From assembly GCA_020632795.1 (NCBI GenBank), contig JACKEV010000008.1, forward strand, positions 558,001 through 622,000: a stretch of DNA of 64,000 bases, written 5' to 3'. The notes under the pieces were generated by a model. That model made no database searches. It had not been told where the DNA came from and was given only the letters and a program-made list of their open reading frames with translations. This DNA comes from Alphaproteobacteria bacterium. GTDB taxonomy: Bacteria; Myxococcota_A; UBA796; CAJQPC01. The stretch's first letter is position 1; the number at the start of each line of letters is the position of its first letter. The translations under genes and the position numbers were made by a program. Shown piece after piece: positions 43,911 through 52,982 of the stretch.

Positions 43911-45590
43911 ATGCCGCAGCAGCAACACCTCCCCGATTACCCGTGCCATCAACCCACCGAGCCCGAGCAGTGCAGCCAGAGCAGCGCCGCCTGGCACGAT
44001 CTCTACGGAAACGGCTTCCGTCAGGGCCAGCTCGACGACCCCACCCACGTCTCCGGCGATCCCCAGGCGCCGCCCGGCGCGGGCTACGACCTGTTCACCC
44101 CTCGCGAGGCGTTCAACGATCCGGGCGAGCCGGTCCCCGAGCCGATCGAGGGTGGGCGCTGGGTCCACGTCGTCCACGGAGAGGACGATCCCCTGGTGAT
44201 GGAGGGCTCCCCGTCCTCCGAGGACGCGCTGGTCCTGGAGTCGGCCCCCCACGGCGTCGACGCCCGCTTCGTGGACCGCACGCTGGGCAGCCTGGACGCC
44301 CCGCTCCTGCTGAACCACCTCGCCGACGACGCCCTGTTCATCGGCGGCGTACCCCGCCCTCAGGACGTGGACCAGGGGGCGGTGGGGGACTGCTACCTGC
44401 TCGCGCTGCTGGCCGGATTGGCCGCCGCCGACCCGGGGCTGCTCACCGACATGCTCTCCCTGGAGCCCGGGTCGGTCACCGGGCGGTTCTACGCCGAGGT
44501 CGACGGGGACTGGCGCCCGGTCACCGTCACCGTGCCGACGACGCTGCTCTACCCCCTGGACGACCGGGGCGTGCCCGGCGCGGACCTGCTGGCCGCCGGC
44601 TTCGCGGTCGGGGAGACGCCGCTCTGGTCCTCGTGGTACGCCCAGGTGGCCGGCGACACCCTCTGGATCGCCCGGGACGACACCTACGAGGCCGCGCTGT
44701 GGGTGCCGTATGTGGAGAAGCTCTACGCCCGGTACGCGGAGCGGTGGGGGTTGTATGGGCGCGGTACAGAGCACGGCGAGGAGGGCTGGGCGGAGATCGG
44801 TGATGGCGGGGTTGAGCTCAGGGTCGCTCCGATCCTCACGGGCATCGATCCGGCGGCGAGCGAGGTTGTCGTCACCCGATGGAGTGCCCACGAGTGCCAT
44901 GACATCGTCGAGAAGAACCTCAAGGTCCTGCATGTCCTGGCGTCCCTGGACCCCTTCAGCGAGGTCCAGCAGCGCGGGGCGATCGCGGCGAGTGGGGATG
45001 CCGAGCTGCATCTTGAGAGGCTTGGCCGAGCGATCGGCGCTCTTCCCGCCGAGATTCGGGATTCGCTCCCCGAGCTGCTCCGGGCAGAGCTTGACCTCTT
45101 GAAGGGACTGCTCGCCGACTACCGCAGTGCGGATGATGAAGCCTCCAAGGCGGTGCTTCATGACACCATCACCGCCACTGCGCTCGACGTTGTCTACCCG
45201 GATGACATCAGCGCCCCGCTCCACGAACCTGACGCTCCTCTGCGGCTGCAAGCGCTCCTGGAGCTGCTCCTCATCGTAGGCAGCAGGAGTGGTGCGGCCG
45301 GGCCCCAGATGGGCATCCTGGATTCCCATGGATACGCGGTCCTGGACGCTTCCCTCCTGGATGAGGCGGGCCTTCCAGTAGCTTGGAACCCAGCGCAGGG
45401 TGATGAGGTGCTGCTGACCGTGGATCCGTTTGTCTCGCAGGTCACGTTGATGAACCCCCACCACACCAACGAGCCCGACCCCCACGGCCGCGGGCCTGCA
45501 GATGGGGTGGATGATGGTCGGTTCGATGTCTCCCTGGACACCTTCCTTCGGAGCTTCACGCATGTCACTCATATGGATGCTTCGCAGTAG
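43911..45590 (+). CDS. calpain-like cysteine protease, effector-like
   Basis: The 559-residue protein carries a calpain (C2) catalytic core. Gln155 and Cys161 lie in DVDQGAVGDCYLLALLAGLA (matching QGxxGDCWFL), ALWVPYVEKLYARYAERWGL matches the calpain LWPxLxEKAYAK segment, His473 is in SHGYAVLDA and Asn515 in VTLMNPHHT. All three catalytic residues are present. A large helical insertion (about 320-455) separates the two subdomains. The N-terminus (AWHDLYGNGFRQGQL, no signal peptide) recalls the short GN-x-x-VQ segments preceding DUF4157-type proteins. Released or injected toxin is a reasonable inference. AGGAG site before ATG 43911. Confidence 0.8.
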   Translation: MPQQQHLPDYPCHQPTEPEQCSQSSAAWHDLYGNGFRQGQLDDPTHVSGDPQAPPGAGYDLFTPREAFNDPGEPVPEPIEGGRWVHVVHGEDDPLVMEGSPSSEDALVLESAPHGVDARFVDRTLGSLDAPLLLNHLADDALFIGGVPRPQDVDQGAVGDCYLLALLAGLAAADPGLLTDMLSLEPGSVTGRFYAEVDGDWRPVTVTVPTTLLYPLDDRGVPGADLLAAGFAVGETPLWSSWYAQVAGDTLWIARDDTYEAALWVPYVEKLYARYAERWGLYGRGTEHGEEGWAEIGDGGVELRVAPILTGIDPAASEVVVTRWSAHECHDIVEKNLKVLHVLASLDPFSEVQQRGAIAASGDAELHLERLGRAIGALPAEIRDSLPELLRAELDLLKGLLADYRSADDEASKAVLHDTITATALDVVYPDDISAPLHEPDAPLRLQALLELLLIVGSRSGAAGPQMGILDSHGYAVLDASLLDEAGLPVAWNPAQGDEVLLTVDPFVSQVTLMNPHHTNEPDPHGRGPADGVDDGRFDVSLDTFLRSFTHVTHMDASQ

Positions 45591-46707
45591 GCTCCTTTGG
45601 CTTGGTCTGCTCCTCCTGGTCGGCTGCGGGGGGTGGTTCGAACCGTCTCTGTCCCCGGCTTCGCGTCCGCCCATGGAGGTCACGCGGCGGGTTGTCCCCG
45701 GTGAGCTGCTCTACTTCCTGGCCGACCGCGAAGGCCTGGGCGTCGACCCGGGCCAGGAGCTCCGGCTCGAGTTCGTGTTTGAGGAGGGGGTGCATGAGTG
45801 CCCGGACATCTCGCTCTCCGAGTACGCGCCCCATACGACGCTCATCCTCCGTGGCGAGGGGAGGGCGGTGCTGGACCTTTGCGGGCTCCGGGTCTCCGCG
45901 CGAGACATCGCGTTGGAGAACCTCACCATCGATCACTTCGTGGACACCCAGAGCCTGGCCGCGGATCGCTCCATCACGCTTCGGGATGTGTCCTTCATGG
46001 GCAGGAGAGGTGACAAGCACGGCTTCCCCATCGCCATCCACCTCAAGTGCCCCTTCAAGCAGCCCCAGCCCTGCACCGTCACCGCCGACGGCCTCGCGCT
46101 GGTGAGCAACGGCAGCGGCGCCGGCAAGGGCACCCTCCTCGAGCTCGACAACGTCTCCGAGGCCACCTTCTCCCGCCTGCTCTGGGTCGACAACAGCTTC
46201 GCCAACGGCCTCCTGGGCCACCGCCTCAAGAGGCTCACGATCCGCGACAGCCTCATCCTGGAGTCCGGCTTGTTCCTGCGGGCCAACGAAGCAGAGCGGA
46301 TCGAGGTCGAGCGCTCCACCCTCCAGCCGCTGGTGGTGAAGAACAACAGCGCCGAGCCCCCCAAGGTCACGCTTCGGGACGCCACGGTGCTCCTGCCCCC
46401 GGAGACGGCGCTGCCCGAGGGCCTCATCACCGAGCGGGTGGAGACCCGGGTGATGCCCCCCGACCTCACCCTGGCGCGGGAGGATCTCAAACCCCTGCGC
46501 GAGGGCACGCGCCCGGACATCCCCCAGCTCGCCCAGCGGGTCCGCGACCGGGACAGCCTGCCCCCGCCCAAGCCGCTGTGCATCCCCCCTCCGCCCAGCA
46601 AGAACCCGGCGTTCCAGGCTCAGCTGTACGCCTGGCTGGAGGCCGGCGGCGAGGCGTCGGGGCTGCCGAAGCCCCGACTCAGCTTCGAGTGCCCGGAGGA
46701 GCCGTGA
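45562..46707 (+). CDS. lipoprotein with probable right-handed beta-helix
   Basis: The 381-residue protein has a signal peptide and lipobox (LLLLVGCGG, about residue 21). A region follows of parallel-strand repeats (LTIDHFVDTQ, ITLRDVSFMG, LTIRDSLILESGLF, VTLRDATVLLPPET), which suggests a pectate-lyase-like beta-helix. A Pro-rich C-terminus (PPPKPLCIPPPPSK) completes it. No catalytic residues are evident. The start (45562, ribosome site GGAG) lies inside the end of the calpain-like gene, a 29-base overlap, so the two are translationally coupled. It might be an immunity or delivery partner of the protease, but that is inference from position only. Confidence 0.7.
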   Translation: MSLIWMLRSRLLWLGLLLLVGCGGWFEPSLSPASRPPMEVTRRVVPGELLYFLADREGLGVDPGQELRLEFVFEEGVHECPDISLSEYAPHTTLILRGEGRAVLDLCGLRVSARDIALENLTIDHFVDTQSLAADRSITLRDVSFMGRRGDKHGFPIAIHLKCPFKQPQPCTVTADGLALVSNGSGAGKGTLLELDNVSEATFSRLLWVDNSFANGLLGHRLKRLTIRDSLILESGLFLRANEAERIEVERSTLQPLVVKNNSAEPPKVTLRDATVLLPPETALPEGLITERVETRVMPPDLTLAREDLKPLREGTRPDIPQLAQRVRDRDSLPPPKPLCIPPPPSKNPAFQAQLYAWLEAGGEASGLPKPRLSFECPEEP

Positions 46708-48724
46708 GCACCCCCCACGCCGCCGCCGCGTCCTCCCCGACCGCCAGCGCCGGCAGCAGAGCCCGCGCTGCGCTCGGCTCCCCCAGGGGCAACACCCCGC
46801 TGAGCCCCAGCCCGTCGACGTCACAGCGGTACGGCGGCCACAGAGCCGCGAGCGCCGCGAGGTCCCGGGCGCCCACCCGCCGGGCGTCGCTGCGCGTGAG
46901 CACCGCGAACACGCCGACCTGCCGCGGCGAGACCCGCGCCCGCAGGGCCAGCCCCACCCGCCCCATCGTCCACCGGGGGTTCAGCTCCAGCAGGGGCAGC
47001 AGCCGGGGCCCCCGGTCGGTCTGCGCGACGAGGCCGTCCACCCCCACCGGGCCGGCATAGCCGCGCGCGACGCAGAGGGCGTTCACCGCCTCGGCCACCG
47101 CCCGGGCCACCCGCCGGGTCCACCGGGCGTCCTGGCCCTCGCCGTGCCAGAAGCGCCGCAGCGCCGGGGGCAGCGCCCGCGCCACCGGCGCCACCACGGT
47201 GCCGCGGTAGCGCCCGCCCTCGGTGGTCTCGAACACCGTCCAGCCCCGGATCCTCGGCCCCTCGGGCCCCACGTCCAGGTGCAGGGAGACGTCCGCCAGG
47301 CGCGTCCACCACCGCTCCACCACCACGCCGCCCTGGTCATCGATCCATCGCGCCAGCCGCGCGCGCTGAGCGTCGGTGGGCGGACCGTCCAGGCGCAGGA
47401 GGCCCCGGCCGGCGGTGGAGAAGGGCGCCTTCGCCACGACGGGCCCTTCCGTCGCCTCGATGAGGCCGAGGATCTCGGAGATCGAGGTCGCGATGACGCC
47501 CGTCTCATCGGGATCGATGAGCCAGGGGATGCCGAGATCCCGCAGCAGCCGGGCCCTCAGGCCGGCGGCCTGACGCTTGTCGAACAGGTCCCGCCAGGGG
47601 TCCTGCCACCCCGGAGGCGTCCCCTGGACCTGGTCGCGCAGCGGGGCCAGCGCGGCGTCCACCTTCGGCGTCCAGGCCCAGGGCTGGAGCCCGCTCAGGG
47701 GCCGGTCGGCCAGGGCCTCGACCCCCTCGACGAGCTGGGTCAGGGCGAAGCCCGCGCCGGCCAGGGCCTCCAGCCGCTCGATGGGGGGCCGCTCGGGCAC
47801 GATGAGCACGTCGTCCCGACCGGCCAGGGTCACCGGGAGCAGCGCGAGGTCGGCCTGGGCCAGCCGCGCGGCCCTGGCGTCGGCCTGCCCGGCCAGCTCG
47901 TCCTCGGCCCCCGGCGTCATCCACCACACCACCGGCGGGCGCCCCTTGGAGAAGCGGTACACCCGCAGCCGCCGGGTGTAGTCCCGGGGCAGCCCGGCGG
48001 CGTCCCGGGCCTCGACCGAGAAGCCCAGGCCCCGCGCCCGGTCCGGCGTGAGGGGGAACGCGAGGCATGCGGTCCAGGCCGCCCAGAGGTCCTGGCCGGG
48101 GGTCCACCGCTGGAACCAGCGCAGCCCGTGGGCGACGTGCCCGACCTCGTCGGCGTAGACCTTGTCGAGGATGTCGGCGGTGCGCGCGTCCCCGAGCTGG
48201 CGCAGCCGCCCGGCGAAGTGCAGGCAGTAGTCCAGGTTCGCCTGCTCGAAGGTGAGGCTCATGCGGGCGGCGAAGTCCCGGGGCGCCTCCATCCCCGACA
48301 CGCAGTCCCAGAAGAAGCGGTTGACCGGGATCTCCCCCAGCGCCACGCCCAGCTCGGCCATGCGCGCCATGTAGAGGCGCATGTGGTCCTGCTCCTCGGC
48401 GAGGGTGCGGGCCAGCCCCAGGCGGAAGCCGGCGGGGGCCTCGGGGAAGCGCAGCAGCACCAGGGCCATCAGCTCCATCGCCAGCAGCTCGTGGTTGGCG
48501 AAGAAGTGCAGCACCCGGCCTCGGGCGGCGGGGTCGTCCAGGTCGCGGGGGAAGGGCGCCCGGCCTCGGGGGTCGTCCAGGCGCAGGCCCGCCGGTCGGC
48601 CCGGCGCCGCGGGCGTGGCGATGGGGGTCCCGGGGCGGTCGTCCTCCAGGGTGTCGGCGGCGACGAGCTTGTCAGCGAGCGTGTCTCCGAAGAGCACGCG
48701 CTCGGCCAGGGCGCGGAGCTGCAT
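46679..48724 (-). CDS. DUF455 ferritin-like domain fused to ATP-grasp ligase
   Basis: The 681-residue protein has two parts. Residues 60-215 are DUF455, a ferritin-like helical bundle. Probable metal ligands are in HELLAMELMAL (about 78-84), LAEEQDHMRLY (110-114) and YADEVGHVAHG (193-199). Residues about 390-640 look like an ATP-grasp domain: VVAKAPFSTAGRGLLRL (ATP-binding Lys), GGVVVERWWTRLADVSL, and LLELNPRWTMGRVGLAL with the metal-binding E-x-N. An N-terminal oxidative or binding module joined to a carboxylate-amine ligase suggests a metabolite or peptide-modifying enzyme. No substrate can be read. It overlaps the lipoprotein gene 3' end by 29 bases. Confidence 0.72.
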   Translation of the reverse strand: MQLRALAERVLFGDTLADKLVAADTLEDDRPGTPIATPAAPGRPAGLRLDDPRGRAPFPRDLDDPAARGRVLHFFANHELLAMELMALVLLRFPEAPAGFRLGLARTLAEEQDHMRLYMARMAELGVALGEIPVNRFFWDCVSGMEAPRDFAARMSLTFEQANLDYCLHFAGRLRQLGDARTADILDKVYADEVGHVAHGLRWFQRWTPGQDLWAAWTACLAFPLTPDRARGLGFSVEARDAAGLPRDYTRRLRVYRFSKGRPPVVWWMTPGAEDELAGQADARAARLAQADLALLPVTLAGRDDVLIVPERPPIERLEALAGAGFALTQLVEGVEALADRPLSGLQPWAWTPKVDAALAPLRDQVQGTPPGWQDPWRDLFDKRQAAGLRARLLRDLGIPWLIDPDETGVIATSISEILGLIEATEGPVVAKAPFSTAGRGLLRLDGPPTDAQRARLARWIDDQGGVVVERWWTRLADVSLHLDVGPEGPRIRGWTVFETTEGGRYRGTVVAPVARALPPALRRFWHGEGQDARWTRRVARAVAEAVNALCVARGYAGPVGVDGLVAQTDRGPRLLPLLELNPRWTMGRVGLALRARVSPRQVGVFAVLTRSDARRVGARDLAALAALWPPYRCDVDGLGLSGVLPLGEPSAARALLPALAVGEDAAAAWGVLTAPPGTRS

Positions 48725-48747
48725 GAGGCTGCAGCCTAACCCTCCGC

Positions 48748-49692
48748 TCAGTACACCGAGGCGTCGCCCTCGTAGAACAGCGTGCCGAAGTAGTCCCGGG
48801 CGTAGCGGACGTCCTCCTCCCCCAGGGACCAGGTCAGGCGCTGCGCGGACAGGTCGTAGACGGCGTCGGCCCAGAGCGTCACCTCGCCCTGCGGATCGAT
48901 GTCCAGCAGCGCGCTGCGGCCATTCCAGTCGGGGTGGTAGCCCCAGGTCCGGGTCAGGTCCGAGGCCATGCCGAAGCAGCCCCCGCCGACGTAGCTGTCG
49001 TCGGCCTGGAAGGTCATCTCGACCTCGAAGACGAAGAGGCAGTCCGCGCAGGCTTCGCTCGCGGCGGGGTGGCCGGACAGCGACCACCACAGCACGCACT
49101 CCCGGGCGCCGTAGGCCCCCAGACCGTAGGCGAAGCGCTGGGCGCCCTCCAGGTGCTCCAGGTCGTCGAGCAGGCCGTCGCAGTTGTTGTCGACCTCGTC
49201 TCCGGGCGTCTCGTCCGCGCCGGGGAAGACGTCCGACCGGGTGTCGTCGCAGTCGGAGGCGTCCTCGACATAGCCGGAGGGCGGCGCGCAGGCCGTGGCG
49301 GGGTCGTTCGGGTCGCCGAAGCCGTCGCCGTCCGCGTCGGCGTACCAGAGGGGGGCGTCGCTCGCCGCCTCGTCCACGGCCCCGTCGCAGTCGTCGTCGC
49401 TGCCGTCGCAGCGCTCGTCGGCGCCCAGCCAGGCCAGCGGGTCGGCGTCGTCGCAGTCGGAGGCGTCGCGGACGGCGCCCTCGGGGGGTGGGCAGGTGCG
49501 GACCGGCCGGGTCCAGTCGCCTCGACCGTCGCCGTCGTCGTCGCGGAACAGGCCCTCGGGCGGCGGGGCGTCCTCATCCACGCGCCCATCGCCGTCGTCG
49601 TCGAGGCCGTCGCAGACCTCCTCGGTCGGCGGCTCCTCCTTGGTCGGGCCGGGCTCGGCGCAGGCCAGGGTCAGCAGGAACAGCGCGGTCAT
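48748..49692 (-). CDS. MopE-like repeat lipoprotein
   Basis: The 314-residue protein has a lipobox (LLTLACAEP, Cys11). MopE-type blocks follow (CDGLDDDGDGRVDEDAPPP, CDGSDDDCDGAVDEA, VDNNCDGLLDD) with DADGDGFGDP Asp-loops and CPPPEGAVRDASDCDD units. The C-terminal 110 residues are a distinct beta-rich domain with Cys pairs (ACADCLF, GGGCFGM) that I do not recognise. It is related in style to the larger MopE/FG-GAP protein at 20998 and to MopE-type proteins that can bind copper or calcium. It is probably surface-exposed. Confidence 0.78.
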   Translation of the reverse strand: MTALFLLTLACAEPGPTKEEPPTEEVCDGLDDDGDGRVDEDAPPPEGLFRDDDGDGRGDWTRPVRTCPPPEGAVRDASDCDDADPLAWLGADERCDGSDDDCDGAVDEAASDAPLWYADADGDGFGDPNDPATACAPPSGYVEDASDCDDTRSDVFPGADETPGDEVDNNCDGLLDDLEHLEGAQRFAYGLGAYGARECVLWWSLSGHPAASEACADCLFVFEVEMTFQADDSYVGGGCFGMASDLTRTWGYHPDWNGRSALLDIDPQGEVTLWADAVYDLSAQRLTWSLGEEDVRYARDYFGTLFYEGDASVY

Positions 49693-49750
49693 GACGCCCC
49701 CTTCGAAAGACGGGCGCGGGCCGGAGCGCACCCCGGCCCGCGCGTGGCGA

Positions 49751-51412
49751 TCAGCGCCCGACGCGGGCGGCGCGATCGAGGCTGTTGAGGTAGTCCTGGT
49801 GCCACTCGGAGGGCAGGATCTCCAGCACGTCGACAGCCTTGCCAGGGGCGTCGTCCAGGGCGTCCTGCATGCGCTTGTCCCCCACCTTGATGGCGTTCGC
49901 GTACAGGGTGGTCTTGTGCGTGCCGAGGCGGTCCAGCTCCTTGTCGGAGCCCAGGGTGAGGTTGAAGACGCGGCCGGGGAACTCCTCGCGCTCGACCCGG
50001 GTGAGCATGCCCAGGCCGTCCTCGGTCCACAGCAGGTCACCGACCTCGAGCGCGTCGGCGCGCAGCAGCCCGTGTTCGACGGTGGGCACCGCGTGGCCCT
50101 CGGTGGCCAGCAGCTCGTGGCCCAGGTGGTCCTCGATCTCGACCATCGGGATGGGCTCGGTGCCCTTGGTGACGCGCTGGACGGTCATGGTGTTGCCCAG
50201 CTCGTCGACGATGACCTGGTCGCCGGCCTGGATGTCCTCGATGAGCCGCTCGGTGCCGTCGGCCATGAGCACTCGGGTGCCCTCGGCGAGGCAGCTGTAG
50301 CGGAAGCGCATGGGCACGCCGTGGTTCGGGTCGTCGGAGTTGAAGAAGTGGGTCAGCGTGGAGCCCGCGATGCTGGTTGCGTCGATCTCGATCTGGAAGA
50401 GCACGTCCTGGTTGTTCAGGGCGCAGGACCGGGAGAAGTCGACGTTGCCCGCGATCGCCAGGGTCCGACCCGTGATGGTGATGAGGTTGGAGACGTCCAG
50501 CTCGCACGAGCCGCCGGTCTCCTGGAGCACCAGGCGCGCGGTGGCCGCGTGCAGCGTCAGGTCGGGGTCCAGGGGCAGGTTGTAGACGGCCGTGTAGTCC
50601 ACCGGCACCCGCAGCGCGCTGCTGACGGCGAACTGGTAGTCGCAGTCGTTGCTGTTGCCGCGGTACAGGCAGACGTCGATGACGCCAGCTGTGCCCTTCT
50701 GGCGGTCCTCCGGCTCGTCGAGACGCTCGGTCGCGAGGGCGAGGTTCGGGACGAACCGGGCGTTGTAGCGGAGCTGGTAGCCGCTGCTGTCCATCGCGAA
50801 GACCATGCTGTCGATGATCTCGGGGTCGCTGTTGCTGGCCAGCGTCGCCTCCACGAACTGCCCGCCGCCCCAGTCCTCGGCCGAGGCGTAGCCCAGCAGG
50901 CCGTCGGTGCTGTTGGTCGCGTAGACGTCGGTGAACGTGTAGTCCGTGCCGCCGAAGCAGGTCCCGATGGCCCGGCTGGTCACGACGCTGCCGCTGACGC
51001 TGACGTCCAGCGGGTTGGTGCAGCCGGTGCCGCTGCTCCGCCAGGCCGTGTTCACGTTGCGCGCGCCGGCGCGCATGGCCTCCAGCTCCGAGAAGAGCTG
51101 CGGGGCGTTCTTGGGGTTGAGGCCGGCGTTGAGGAAGCGGTTGCGCACGAAGGTGAAGTCCGCCTCATCCGTCATGTCCAGGTCACGGGTGAAGGACATC
51201 GTGCCGCGGGCGTCCGCAGTGACCGCCCGCTGCCGCTGGACCTGGAGGTCCGCGAGCAGGGTCTCGGCGGTGGGCGCCTCGACGTCCTGGACGGCTGGGG
51301 CGTTCGGAGCGGGCTCCTCCCACCCGGTCGGCGCGCAGGCCGTCATCGCGAGGAGGCCTGCTGAGAGGCCCATGAACAGGGACAGACGGAACGCAGGGTT
51401 GCGCTTGCTCAT
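49751..51412 (-). CDS. lipoprotein with C-terminal Hint (intein-like) domain
   Basis: The 553-residue protein has a lipobox (GLLAMTAC, Cys26) and an unrecognised region (about 30-370) with several Cys. A Hint module follows: SCLAEGTRVLMADGTERLIE (catalytic Cys374), GDQVIVDELGN, LLATEGHAVPTVEHG (TxxH, His440), and FNLTLGS near the splice end. The usual final His-Asn pair is not seen after LYANAIKVGD, so full protein splicing is unlikely. Cleavage or ester formation at Cys374 is the expected chemistry for such bacterial Hint domains. The start at 51412 (MSKRN) is favoured by AAGGAG at five-base spacing. Confidence 0.78.
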   Translation of the reverse strand: MSKRNPAFRLSLFMGLSAGLLAMTACAPTGWEEPAPNAPAVQDVEAPTAETLLADLQVQRQRAVTADARGTMSFTRDLDMTDEADFTFVRNRFLNAGLNPKNAPQLFSELEAMRAGARNVNTAWRSSGTGCTNPLDVSVSGSVVTSRAIGTCFGGTDYTFTDVYATNSTDGLLGYASAEDWGGGQFVEATLASNSDPEIIDSMVFAMDSSGYQLRYNARFVPNLALATERLDEPEDRQKGTAGVIDVCLYRGNSNDCDYQFAVSSALRVPVDYTAVYNLPLDPDLTLHAATARLVLQETGGSCELDVSNLITITGRTLAIAGNVDFSRSCALNNQDVLFQIEIDATSIAGSTLTHFFNSDDPNHGVPMRFRYSCLAEGTRVLMADGTERLIEDIQAGDQVIVDELGNTMTVQRVTKGTEPIPMVEIEDHLGHELLATEGHAVPTVEHGLLRADALEVGDLLWTEDGLGMLTRVEREEFPGRVFNLTLGSDKELDRLGTHKTTLYANAIKVGDKRMQDALDDAPGKAVDVLEILPSEWHQDYLNSLDRAARVGR

Positions 51413-51689
51413 CATCACTCCTTGGGTTTTTGAAACCTCAGGGGTCCCCCCCCGGAGGTTGTGAGCAGCGTAGGTCGGCCGGGCGGCTCCGGCCCGTCAC
51501 GCCCGACACGGTCCGTGTTGGCTTCAGGGCCCGGGGAGGGGCCGTGGGCGCCTTGAAGGGAGCGTCGTCGCCGTACGGTGTGTGGCGGGGTCGTCCGTGG
51601 TCCGCCAGATCCACACGGGGTGTGTCGGGGCGTGTCCGGTCGGCACGGACCTTGCTTCTCTTGCGGGGGCAACCACACGGAGGTCCCGA

Positions 51690-52097
51690 ATGACCTGGCT
51701 CACGATGCTCCTCGCCTCTCAGCCCCTCGCCGCTGCGCGCCCCGCCCCCAGGCCCACGCTGACCGTGACGATCGTGGTCGATGCGCCCACGGCGACGGAG
51801 GTCGTGGTGACGCTGGATGAGGTGGAGCTGTCCAGCTGCGAAGGGGAGAAGTGGAACCTTCGGGGGTTGGGGGCGGCCGCCCTCACCCGCCCGCTGGTGA
51901 CCCCTTTGCCGCCGGGGAAGTGGTGCGACGCCGCGCCCCGGTTCGCGGTCCCGCCACAGGCCTGGCTCCCGGGCAGCGCCGAGCCGTGGAGCGTGTTCCA
52001 CTCGTCAACGCTCGTCGACGCTGACGAAGCCGCGGGCGAGCCGGAGGTGCTCCAGGTGGTGATCGTCACCAACCCACCTCAGGTGTCGGTGCGCTGA
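51690..52097 (+). CDS. small secreted hypothetical protein
   Basis: The 135-residue protein starts MTWLTMLLASQPLAAARPAP, a signal peptide. A beta-rich domain follows with two Cys (SSCEGEKWN and GKWCDAAP), probably a disulfide. No domain is known to me. A clear CGGAGG site lies 6 bases before the ATG. It is convergent with the TIGR02147 gene, overlapping by 19 bases, and divergent from the Hint lipoprotein across 277 bases without another gene. Confidence 0.65.
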   Translation: MTWLTMLLASQPLAAARPAPRPTLTVTIVVDAPTATEVVVTLDEVELSSCEGEKWNLRGLGAAALTRPLVTPLPPGKWCDAAPRFAVPPQAWLPGSAEPWSVFHSSTLVDADEAAGEPEVLQVVIVTNPPQVSVR

Positions 52098-52924
52098 GAG
52101 AGGGGCACGAGCTGGACGCTGAGCTGATAGACCCGGTTCGGCTGCGCCGCCTGACTGTGCTGCACGACCTCACGCTCCAGCTGCTCGATGCGGGCGACCA
52201 GCTCGGGCAGCCGCTCCTCGGGCAGGGCGAGCGTCACGGTGCGGAGGCAGCGCTCCTGGGGGCCGAAGCGGTCGAGCGCCTCGGCGGCGCGGTCGAGCGC
52301 CCAGCGGTGCAGGCTGTGGAGGGTGGCCCGCCGGACCTCGAGGTCCTGGTGCTGGGAGTCGATGACGACGGTCTCCTGCGGGCGCAGCTCGCCCTCGCGC
52401 CCGTAGCGGAGCAGGCCGAGGCCCACCAGCCGCCGAAGCGCCCCGCGTACCTCCCCTTCAGGCATGCGGGGGCGCAGCCGACGGCCGATCCAGCCCGGCT
52501 CGGGGCGGGCCCCGGCGCAGCGCAGCAGCTCGAAGATCGCCAGGTTGTGGCCGTCTTGGAAGAACTGGAACGCCCGGCCCTCCAGGGGCGTCGCGTCCCG
52601 CAGCTGGAGCGTCGCCTGGATCTCCGCCCAGGCCCGGGCATGGCTGGCCTCGTCCGGGGCGTCCTCGAAGGCCATCAGCTGCCGGAGGAAGTCGGCCTCG
52701 TCGCGCTCCAGCCCCAGCGCGCGGCAGAAGGCGGGCCGCCTCTGCTCGGTGAGCCTGCGGCGTCGATCGGCCGGGGCGCGGGTGTTGAGCATCGCCGAGA
52801 TCAGCGAGGGCGCGCACCCCGCCGCCGTCGCCAGGTCGGCCATGGAGCCCCCGCCGGGGCGATCCAGCCAGTCCGCGATGTACTGGCGATAGCTGGTGTA
52901 CTGGAAGATGTCCGGCTTGGACAT
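52079..52924 (-). CDS. TIGR02147 family protein
   Basis: The 281-residue protein starts DIFQYTSYRQYIADWL, the family signature (FxYxdYRxFLxDxy). An XRE-like helix-turn-helix follows (SMADLATAAGCAPSLISAML), then the family's C-terminal winged-helix-like region with the usual motifs (HSLHRWALDRAAEAL, TLALPEERLPEL). TIGR02147 proteins are numerous in Fibrobacter, Bdellovibrio and Myxococcota and look like transcription regulators; no target is known here. A small secreted protein gene lies convergent. Start ATG 52924. Confidence 0.85.
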   Translation of the reverse strand: MSKPDIFQYTSYRQYIADWLDRPGGGSMADLATAAGCAPSLISAMLNTRAPADRRRRLTEQRRPAFCRALGLERDEADFLRQLMAFEDAPDEASHARAWAEIQATLQLRDATPLEGRAFQFFQDGHNLAIFELLRCAGARPEPGWIGRRLRPRMPEGEVRGALRRLVGLGLLRYGREGELRPQETVVIDSQHQDLEVRRATLHSLHRWALDRAAEALDRFGPQERCLRTVTLALPEERLPELVARIEQLEREVVQHSQAAQPNRVYQLSVQLVPLSQRTDT

Positions 52925-52982
52925 GGTGGCCCCCGCGCTGTCGTCCCACGCCTATTCTGGCACGACAGCGCCGCGGTCGCCA

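Noticed and set aside
45632..45645. GGTTCGAACC, like a tRNA T-loop
   Set aside because: It lies inside the lipoprotein coding sequence and no cloverleaf can be formed around it.
49751..51412. Complete intein splicing element
   Set aside because: No C-terminal His-Asn followed by Cys/Ser/Thr and no downstream extein, so a Hint module without full splicing is the better call.
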